Assembly (NCBI RefSeq): GCF_000285275.1
Contig: NZ_CADO01000006.1
Coordinates: 43,190 to 107,189, forward strand
Source of the DNA: Acetobacter pasteurianus subsp. pasteurianus LMG 1262 = NBRC 106471
Lineage (GTDB): Bacteria; Pseudomonadota; Alphaproteobacteria; Acetobacterales; Acetobacteraceae
DNA length: 64,000 bases
Direction of reading: 5' to 3'
The translations under genes were made by a program, and so were the position numbers. Positions 57,560 through 64,000 of the stretch are shown piece after piece. The notes under the pieces are model-generated. The model searched no databases and was not told the DNA's origin. It saw only the letters and a list, made by a program, of their open reading frames with translations. Numbering within the stretch: the first letter of the stretch is position 1; every line of letters begins with the position of its first letter.

Positions 57560-58399
57560 TTATTTATGACAGATAACACAGCCACCTTCTGCTTCTTCTA
57601 TGCCATAAACATCATCAACCGATTCATCTAGTGTACGCGCAGAAAGTGGATTGCGTCGCCTACGCTGTCTTAGACGTTCCATCCGTTTGGCATAATCTGC
57701 TTTGATTGCAGCCACACGTTCTGGCTGGATAAGTTCCGTCAGGCTTTCACCTTGGCTCCAGGTAAAGGGGCTACCATCCTCTAATGCGGTTTTTTCATAA
57801 CGGATAGCTTCTTCAAATGCTGCGGGATGACGTTCGGCAAGACGCACCCATTCTATCTTTTGTTGAAAAAAGCAAAATGTACATCCCGAACGTGACCGCC
57901 ATTCATAATAACCTGGCTCTCCCACATCCGCCTGTTGTAATATATCAATTACCCCTGCCCGATCAATTCCAGCATCCCGCAAGGGTAAATGAACGCGCAT
58001 ATTCTGATGCGTTGCTTGGTACCCTTCCCGCGTCGGTTCATCAGCACGAATTGCAACATAGGAATGAATGATCGTTCCTTCCTTCAATGCGGGACGTATC
58101 CACTGTTCAAGTGGTCGTAGCTTAAGCTGTCGCGTACACCAACGCGTTCGCGGCGAAGGCAGAAAATTTCCATATTCTTCCAGCCAAAAATCGAAACCGC
58201 GGTCTGGATTAAGACGCAAAATCGGCTTACCTAAAAAACCTTCTAGTCGGTCCAAAAATGTATAGACCTCGGGCAATTCCTTACCTGTATCAGTAAAAAA
58301 ATACTCGATTGGAAGATTAGGATGGTTCGCGCGCATATAGATGGCCAGCGCTGCACTGTCTCGTCCTCCCGACAGTCCCAGGATGTGTCGTTCAGTCAT
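57560..58399 (-). CDS. sspD: DNA phosphorothioation PP-loop protein, SspD-like (PAPS reductase family)
   Basis: This is a 279-aa ATP pyrophosphatase of the PAPS reductase/DndC group, which activates the DNA backbone or carries sulfur for phosphorothioate formation. The PP-loop LSGGRDSAAL is at residues 9-18. Cysteines lie at RWCTRQ (88), GCTFCFFQQ (173, 176) and the very end CVICHK (274, 277), enough for an iron-sulfur cluster as known in DndC. CysH for sulfate assimilation is unlikely, because its partners are absent and the neighbours are phosphorothioation genes. Its ATG overlaps the sspC stop (TGATG). Confidence 0.85.
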   Translation of the reverse strand: MTERHILGLSGGRDSAALAIYMRANHPNLPIEYFFTDTGKELPEVYTFLDRLEGFLGKPILRLNPDRGFDFWLEEYGNFLPSPRTRWCTRQLKLRPLEQWIRPALKEGTIIHSYVAIRADEPTREGYQATHQNMRVHLPLRDAGIDRAGVIDILQQADVGEPGYYEWRSRSGCTFCFFQQKIEWVRLAERHPAAFEEAIRYEKTALEDGSPFTWSQGESLTELIQPERVAAIKADYAKRMERLRQRRRRNPLSARTLDESVDDVYGIEEAEGGCVICHK

Positions 58400-61300
58400 C
58401 AGGGCACCTCATCTTCATGCATATCAATCAGCCCCGCAACGACACGCGCTAAAGCTGCCAAACGCACACGTTCATGTCCTATATTAGAGCCTAAAGTTTC
58501 GCGGAGCCGATCCGCTAATGCGCTTGCTGCCTGTTTTTCCGTGTCAGTCAATGTAAAGGATGCGCGCATCGGCGGTGTATTGGGGTCAACACCAACAACC
58601 AAGGCAAGAGCTTCGGTATTCGATTGCCTGTTCCTTACTGTTGCCAGGGCCTCTAGTTCACGAAAATACTGACCATATCGCGCCATCTGCACTAATGCCT
58701 GTTCCTGATCTCTATCGGACCAGTTCCGGGATGGTTTATGCAACAAAACACTCGCCACCCCTTCAATATCACCGGCCCCTCCGTCAAAAGCAGCCGCACG
58801 CATGGCAAACCCTTCAAAGGAAAAATCATTCGTCAGGCCCGTAATTGTGGCTGTCCGTTCCTGTAAACCGTGAAATGTATCTGAATCAACGGCCAGCCCC
58901 TGCGCCAGTGCAAGACGGAGAGTTTCTAGCAATGCTGGATAAGTATTTTCGACTTCTGTAACCGCATCGGCAATCGCTCGCACATCGAGGTTACCATTCA
59001 ATGCCGCAGGCAGTTGCTCAAACAATAGCGCTTCTGGATCATTTGCTTTCAGTACAATGTTTCTGATAACGCGAGCTTGATCACTCAGGTGGTTCGTGCG
59101 CTGCGCATAAGGTGGCAAGGCTTCAAAACGCTGAAAAATGGCTTGCGCAACTGAAAGCGATGTAATCTCACTTTCCACGCCGAATTGATGCCCAAGTTCC
59201 AGTAGAAAAGCTTTTTGCTGCACGTCACGCGTAACCCGTTTAATACGGATTTTCGCCGGATGCTTAAGAAGTTTATCAACAAAAATATCATCAAGGGCAG
59301 TCTGAAATACCCCATCCAAATAAACTGCAAAATGACCGCGCTGTGCCAGAATAATGGCTAATGCCAGTACTGGCATAATTCCGCCTTTGATCCCGAAGGG
59401 CGGCCTAGCCCAGCAGGTATAGATGTCGGCCAATTGTGCTTCGCTAATATCCCCTAATACCGCCCAACTTGCCATTAGGCTACAACCGACTTCAGTTTTT
59501 ACATCAGGAGGATGAAAACCAAATGTACCATCATCATTGGCACCATGCAGGCCCGCTGTCGCCAAAATGGTAATATATAGCCCCATCTCTGCTGGATAAT
59601 CGATAAACCCCAAATTTTCCTGCGATCCATTACGAACCATGGCGTAACATAACTCGCGCATTGCGGCCATCGCACTCGAAGATGGACGTTCACGCTGAAG
59701 TAGTTCACTTTTCAGGATAGGTGCATAAGGATAAGCAGTATCCGACAGCGTGCTAGCGATAACGGTCGGAGACGACGCTGTGATTGATGATAGGGGAACT
59801 GCAGTCATCCACCAACAAGCATTGTCAAGCGCCGTCCGGAGTTCGTGATAGACAGCATTAATATTTCTGGCCTGTCGAGCAGCAAGCTCACGACGAGCGA
59901 TCCGGTCTCCTTCGAGTTGTGGATATTCACGCAATATTCGCTCGATGGCGAACATTTCCATAGCGTCGTTACGAAGTGTAAAGCTATCTTTTACGGCGCC
60001 AATTGCAGCAACGACATCTGTATCTTTCAGAATCCGCGCAATCTGCTGACAATAAACGTCTAGTTCTTCAGAAGTGATTGTACCATCGCTGATAGTCAGT
60101 ACTAATAGGCCCGCACCCTTTGTCTTATATGATGTCAAACGTGAAACTATGTTGTTCACATCATCTTCCGCACCAATTGCCTGCAGAAGTATTTCGAATG
60201 TGCGCAGCGTACCTGTGCGAAAATAATGTCGCTTTGCCGTGACAAACCCTAATCCAACACGTTGAGGTAAAATCGTTAATTCATCAGAAGAAAGCGTATT
60301 AAACGCCCGGCTAATCGCATCTTCCAGATCAAAATCGCTGCCAGCGAATAGCGCGTAACTGCCTAGACGAGGTTGATGGATCAGAACCGCCCAATCAACC
60401 AAATCAGCAATAGCGTTGGTGATTGCCTTGGAACTTTCTTCAGGAATAGCCGCGATCAAGAAATCATCTGTTATGGCTAAACCAGAGGTATTGCGAAAAA
60501 ATTCGATAATTGCAGCTATTTTTGTCAGACGTACATGTAAGTCGTCTCCCTTTACTCCTGCACGTTCAATCGCCTCAAACGCCAGACTGAAGCGACCTCC
60601 GTCATTATCTGCCACCAATGCCATACCAAAATTAGCAACTAAGTAATCCCATAATCTATCCGGTCCATAGGTCTGGTCACCTTTAGAGTGCCTAAGAAAC
60701 TCCTGGAAACCGCCGGGCTCAGCTGAACTCAAAAATCCAAAAACCGAACGTTCATTCTGTGCAAAACGTTGACGCGATATGGGGCCAAGTAAAAGTGATG
60801 TTACTGGATTAAGTGGCCATGTACGAGCCAGCGCACGTGCCAGCACAACTTTGTCCGTAGGCTTACGTTTTGCAACAGCAGCCGCAACAACATTAGCTTG
60901 TTGACTTGCCGAACGGGGACGATGTTCACAATTGATAGCTTGCCCAAGCAGGGTGACCGTCTCATCCGCACCCGCAAGAAAAGGAATATCCTGGAAACGA
61001 CCCTGAACTTTTGCCCATTCCTGTCGTCCATCACGCGACATGCGCGCGGCATATTGTTCAAATGCCTGATGCAAAATCCCGATAACTACCAGACGGCCTT
61101 TACTGCGCGCACAGCATTCCGCCAGATCTTGTAGCAGATGAATATCTCCACCCGAAGCAGCTTCATGTTCCAGAAGTTTGCCTAATTCATCCAGTATCAG
61201 GACAATGCCGCTCTGTTCTTCCTCCGCCGAGCTCATAAGACATGCAAGCAGCTCATCATCACTCTGGCGTGCACGCTTACGAGTGGACTGGTTCCAGTTC

Positions 61301-61707
61301 AGTGTCGATGCAGCTGCATCGATAATTGCTTCACGTAATCCAGTTCGGTTGCCTGTAACGGCAATAACGGACCATGGACCTTTAATGGTAGGGAACGCCA
61401 GATCATATAAATCTTGTAATTCCTTCCCAACAATCTGACTCGCTTGTTTTCGATTCTTGGCATTGCCACTAATTAGGCTAGCAACAAGTAAAGCTGCACT
61501 AGATTTGCCACCACCATATGGGCCGGTCCAGGTAAATGCACCCTGCGTAGTTTCAGCCTGACTACGTGCCATGGTAGCCAGAGCATAGGCGACCCCTGCC
61601 TGTAAGACGTAACCCTTGAGAGAATCCGTCTCATGTAGGTCTGTATCAATCCGAGCGGAACGGGCAAAACGACGATGAATCGTAACCTGTTTCTTCAATA
61701 GACTCAT
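58399..61707 (-). CDS. sspC: DNA phosphorothioation ATPase, SspC-like
   Basis: This is a 1,102-aa protein with an N-terminal P-loop ATPase: Walker A TGPYGGGKSS (Gly62-Ser69 core GPYGGGKS), Walker B GIVLILDELGKLLEH (about 167-181). The rest is helical, with no second catalytic motif that I can see. It lies between the DUF4007 gene and the PP-loop gene, overlapping both (4 bases at sspB, TGATG at sspD), the order of B-C-D in Ssp systems. The ATPase is thought to drive the sulfur-insertion complex. The assignment rests mainly on context. Confidence 0.75.
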   Translation of the reverse strand: MSLLKKQVTIHRRFARSARIDTDLHETDSLKGYVLQAGVAYALATMARSQAETTQGAFTWTGPYGGGKSSAALLVASLISGNAKNRKQASQIVGKELQDLYDLAFPTIKGPWSVIAVTGNRTGLREAIIDAAASTLNWNQSTRKRARQSDDELLACLMSSAEEEQSGIVLILDELGKLLEHEAASGGDIHLLQDLAECCARSKGRLVVIGILHQAFEQYAARMSRDGRQEWAKVQGRFQDIPFLAGADETVTLLGQAINCEHRPRSASQQANVVAAAVAKRKPTDKVVLARALARTWPLNPVTSLLLGPISRQRFAQNERSVFGFLSSAEPGGFQEFLRHSKGDQTYGPDRLWDYLVANFGMALVADNDGGRFSLAFEAIERAGVKGDDLHVRLTKIAAIIEFFRNTSGLAITDDFLIAAIPEESSKAITNAIADLVDWAVLIHQPRLGSYALFAGSDFDLEDAISRAFNTLSSDELTILPQRVGLGFVTAKRHYFRTGTLRTFEILLQAIGAEDDVNNIVSRLTSYKTKGAGLLVLTISDGTITSEELDVYCQQIARILKDTDVVAAIGAVKDSFTLRNDAMEMFAIERILREYPQLEGDRIARRELAARQARNINAVYHELRTALDNACWWMTAVPLSSITASSPTVIASTLSDTAYPYAPILKSELLQRERPSSSAMAAMRELCYAMVRNGSQENLGFIDYPAEMGLYITILATAGLHGANDDGTFGFHPPDVKTEVGCSLMASWAVLGDISEAQLADIYTCWARPPFGIKGGIMPVLALAIILAQRGHFAVYLDGVFQTALDDIFVDKLLKHPAKIRIKRVTRDVQQKAFLLELGHQFGVESEITSLSVAQAIFQRFEALPPYAQRTNHLSDQARVIRNIVLKANDPEALLFEQLPAALNGNLDVRAIADAVTEVENTYPALLETLRLALAQGLAVDSDTFHGLQERTATITGLTNDFSFEGFAMRAAAFDGGAGDIEGVASVLLHKPSRNWSDRDQEQALVQMARYGQYFRELEALATVRNRQSNTEALALVVGVDPNTPPMRASFTLTDTEKQAASALADRLRETLGSNIGHERVRLAALARVVAGLIDMHEDEVP

Positions 61708-62630
61708 GCCTCCACCCCTTTTATTGCTTGATGCGTGCCATACCCCGCATCAAGCAGGGCCATAGGGTCAACAGCCCGGATTTTCTGCAACTGTCGCAAC
61801 CCCGCCGTATCTGTCCAGCGCCAGCAACCTTTTGTAAGACCTTCCATTTGCATGAGCCGAGTAACAACACTACCCTCATCAAGCTTAAAAACACGCCCAG
61901 GCGAACCAGGGGCATAACAGGCCTGTTCAACCGTAACTATTGTTGCTGCCCCCATACGTTCCCAATATTCGTTCAGGGCATAAGCAAAAATGCCATTAGG
62001 CAGATCGGATTTCGGACCACGCACAAATTCATACCATCCGCCTAGACGAGCCTCTCGCACCAAATGCAGCTCCGCCAACAAGGGTTCTGCTGCGTCGTCA
62101 CTAGCCATTCCGTCACGGCGCACATAACTGCGCAAAAACACTTCGATATCGCGTTTGAGTGTATTGGCGGATACGCGCCAGCCGCGTTCACGCACTAGTT
62201 CCATAATATCCTGTCCCAGCATGGCAGGATCAAATTCTATGGAATTCAGAATATTGAAAGCAAAGTAGGCCGTACTAGTCCACTGCGGAGTACTAGCAAT
62301 ACCCCAATGAGCCAGCCAGATCGTTGCCGCATGCTCCAAAAATGGATCGAAACCATCGTCCGCTAAAATAGCCTCGCCAAGAGGAGTGGGAGCAAGCATG
62401 CGTTCCGCTTCGGATATAAATCCTGTTGCCAGCCCCCAATATCTCATGGAAACTGCCATATTACGACCGACACCAAAACGTGCAATAGCCGATTGTTCCG
62501 TAAATATTCCTGCCGGCGCAGAAGGTGCGACTGCATCGTAAACCTTCTTTAGCCACAACAAGCGTAAAGGAAAGGTCTCGTGTCCGGCAAACTGACCACG
62601 CACCTCAGGATTATTAAACGCATGCTTCAT
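61704..62630 (-). CDS. sspB: DUF4007 protein, SspB-like DNA nickase
   Basis: This is a 308-aa protein with the DUF4007 hallmark near its start: GQFAGHETFPLRLLWLKKVYD (about residues 13-33), followed by FGVGRNMAVSMRYWGLATGF, a DNA-binding-like helix pair. In Ssp systems SspB nicks DNA at the site to be modified, making single-stranded phosphorothioate marks. Its stop overlaps the sspC ATG by four bases. The association of DUF4007, PP-loop protein and desulfurase is what separates this from the DndABCDE type. Confidence 0.83.
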   Translation of the reverse strand: MKHAFNNPEVRGQFAGHETFPLRLLWLKKVYDAVAPSAPAGIFTEQSAIARFGVGRNMAVSMRYWGLATGFISEAERMLAPTPLGEAILADDGFDPFLEHAATIWLAHWGIASTPQWTSTAYFAFNILNSIEFDPAMLGQDIMELVRERGWRVSANTLKRDIEVFLRSYVRRDGMASDDAAEPLLAELHLVREARLGGWYEFVRGPKSDLPNGIFAYALNEYWERMGAATIVTVEQACYAPGSPGRVFKLDEGSVVTRLMQMEGLTKGCWRWTDTAGLRQLQKIRAVDPMALLDAGYGTHQAIKGVEA

Positions 62631-62667
62631 GCAACACAGATTAACGCTTACTGGTAAAGGCGTCCAG

Positions 62668-63816
62668 TCACGATCTAAGCGCCGAAATGGCTTCTATAAG
62701 GATCAAAGACGCCTGTTCAGCCTCTTCTAAAGTATTAAATCTTGAAAAACTGAACCGCACAATACTACGTGCTTCTTCATCTGAAAATCCCATTGATTTA
62801 AAAACATAAGATGGCACTACTGCGCCTTTATTACATGCAGATCCGGAAGAAATGCATAGCGTTTTTGATACCTTACTGATAATTTCATCTGCAGATATAT
62901 TGGGAAAGATCAATGCAAATCCCCCCGGTATTGTAGGAGCATCCCCTGAAATACGCCTATATTCAACTTGAGCTGCATCAAGCTTAGCGAGGAAATGCGC
63001 CGATAAACGCGCGCTATGCACAGCATCATCTACCAATTTCCCGGCAGCTTCTTGCGCCGCCGCCCCAAATCCAACAATAAGGGGCACAGGTTCAGTACCA
63101 GATCGCAGGCCGCGCTCCTGTCCGCCGCCAACATTCTGAGCTAACGGCTTAGGTGCATCAGCTGCAATATATAATGCCCCGATCCCCATTGGTCCGTAAC
63201 ATTTATGCGCCGATAAACTTAAATAATCGACCTCGAGCTCAAGCACGTCAATCGACAATTTTCCAAGTGCCTGAGCAGCATCACAATGGAAGAGTGCACC
63301 ATGCTGGTGTGTCATCCTCACCGCATCCCAGACAGGTTGGATAACTCCAGTTTCATTGTTAACGTACATGAGCGAAACGAGTAATGTCTGATCATTAATG
63401 AGCTCATTAAGTTGAACAAGATCAATCGTGCCGTCATGTAGAACTGGCGCTTTTACTACATCAAAACCTATATCAGTCAAAGAAAGCGCAGTTTCAATAA
63501 CAGATTTATGTTCAATATCACTGATAATTATACGATTACGTTCTTTTGCGTTCAATATTCCCCACTGCCCAATACCTCGCAATGCGAGATTATTTGCTTC
63601 TGTCGCACCTGATGTAAAAAAAATTTCAGAAGAAAGCGCACCGATTAAATTCGAGATATTTTCCCGCGCCTCATTGATACGGAATAAAGCTTGGGCACCC
63701 GCGATATGTGGAGATGCCGCATTTCCCGTTAAAGAGAACGCGTCCTTCATTTGCGACAACGCATATGGCGACAACGGTGTCGTTGAAAAATTATCAATAT
63801 AAATATAATTTGCCAT
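62668..63816 (-). CDS. sspA: Cysteine desulfurase, SspA/IscS-like
   Basis: This PLP enzyme takes sulfur from cysteine as a persulfide and hands it to the modification complex. The 382-aa protein is IscS-like: FFTSGATEANNLALRG, SDIEHKSV (His103), LSLSAHKCYGPMG with PLP Lys205, GGQERGLRSGTEP, and CISSGSACNKG with catalytic Cys328. It lies 37 bp upstream of sspB on the same strand as the first gene of the modification operon. No isc or suf genes are near, so a dedicated desulfurase for phosphorothioation is most likely. Confidence 0.87.
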   Translation of the reverse strand: MANYIYIDNFSTTPLSPYALSQMKDAFSLTGNAASPHIAGAQALFRINEARENISNLIGALSSEIFFTSGATEANNLALRGIGQWGILNAKERNRIIISDIEHKSVIETALSLTDIGFDVVKAPVLHDGTIDLVQLNELINDQTLLVSLMYVNNETGVIQPVWDAVRMTHQHGALFHCDAAQALGKLSIDVLELEVDYLSLSAHKCYGPMGIGALYIAADAPKPLAQNVGGGQERGLRSGTEPVPLIVGFGAAAQEAAGKLVDDAVHSARLSAHFLAKLDAAQVEYRRISGDAPTIPGGFALIFPNISADEIISKVSKTLCISSGSACNKGAVVPSYVFKSMGFSDEEARSIVRFSFSRFNTLEEAEQASLILIEAISALRS

Positions 63817-63960
63817 ATTAAAACCTAAAAATAAAGAAAGTTTCAGGCTATATCAGCGTAATCTCATCGTAAAGATCTAGGTGTATTAATCTGAAAATAA
63901 TTAAGAACTCATCTATCCATATGCCTGCTAAAAAATTTCCTCAAGCTTTACAGCGTGTCG

Positions 63961-64000
63961 TCAGTTAAGCAGGATGATGATTGAGGCGAACTGCACGGCT
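63961..64000 (-). pseudogene. Possible end of an IS transposase gene at the right edge
   Basis: On the minus strand the last bases read ...AVQFASIIILLN followed by a stop at 63963-63961. This short hydrophobic tail resembles the C-terminal ends of IS5-type transposases. Only 12 codons are visible, so the call is weak; the element, if real, extends beyond the window. The stretch 63,817-63,960 shows no gene and should contain the sspA promoter. Confidence 0.3.

Noticed and set aside
57560..58399. PAPS reductase (CysH) of sulfate assimilation
   Set aside because: The PP-loop and cysteines would allow it, but the overlap with the ATPase gene and the DUF4007 and desulfurase neighbours point to phosphorothioation; no other sulfate assimilation gene is near.
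57560..63816. Canonical DndABCDE system
   Set aside because: There is no DndB-like regulator, no small DndE-like protein and no typical SMC-like DndD; a DUF4007 gene is present instead, which is characteristic of the Ssp type.
62668..63816. Housekeeping IscS for iron-sulfur clusters
   Set aside because: No iscU, iscA, hscA/B, fdx or iscR is nearby, and the gene sits directly upstream of the DUF4007 gene on the same strand.
47539..64000. Second copy of the tRNA-Glu 3' end as the far attachment site
   Set aside because: I looked for the T-arm/acceptor sequence to the right and found no convincing copy within the window; it may lie beyond the edge.
1..64000. CRISPR array
   Set aside because: No regularly spaced direct repeats were seen.

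Overview
The window reads as the chromosome of an acetic acid bacterium (Acetobacteraceae, most like Acetobacter). The clues are a pentose phosphate cluster (transketolase, a fused transaldolase/glucose-6-phosphate isomerase, short-form 6-phosphogluconate dehydrogenase, pgl, rpiA, gluconokinase), an L-lactate permease, and alphaproteobacterial families such as DUF1489, DUF2272 and the MidA-type methyltransferase. This genus call is inference from gene content, not from a database search.

Positions 1-47,300 are ordinary core genome. Layout: a zinc uptake operon (znuA-znuC-znuB) divergent from a Fur-family regulator (zur) across a perfect 19-bp palindrome (1-3,640); a histone H1-like protein, mtnA, a YbaK-type deacylase, a DUF2272 lipoprotein, cysK and guaA (3,878-10,523); a tRNA-Arg, a sugar porter, a lytic transglycosylase and lctP (11,269-16,054); an envelope operon hldD-lgt-midA-pgeF-lipoprotein (16,592-21,259) and a second lytic transglycosylase; a polysaccharide-type ABC exporter pair, ynfA, a CorA/ZntB channel, hisC and an ankyrin protein (22,870-28,355); the pentose phosphate operon (28,695-37,749); then an iron-siderophore-type binding protein, a divergent CLC channel, a quinone oxidoreductase, yggS, kup, hemW and a DUF1489 gene (38,325-46,929).

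From the tRNA-Glu at 47,463-47,538 to the right edge the character changes. A 1.2-kb AT-rich stretch with decayed reading frames leads into a defence island. On the plus strand are three coupled genes: a P-loop ATPase (624 aa), a 515-aa protein and a 1,778-aa protein ending in an FtsK/HerA-like motor. They match the DptF/DptG/DptH or SspF/SspG/SspH restriction module. Converging on them from the right, on the minus strand, are a cysteine desulfurase, a DUF4007 protein, a 1,102-aa ATPase and a PAPS-reductase-like PP-loop protein, which match SspA, SspB, SspC and SspD. Together this is a DNA phosphorothioate modification and restriction system of the SspABCD-SspFGH type: A takes sulfur from cysteine, B, C and D place it in the DNA backbone, and F, G and H attack DNA lacking the mark. 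The large protein also shows a D...ExK pattern typical of PD-(D/E)xK nucleases ahead of its motor domain, which would give the restriction module its cutting activity. No integrase, no SspE and no DndB/DndE-like gene is visible. The right edge may enter an insertion sequence.
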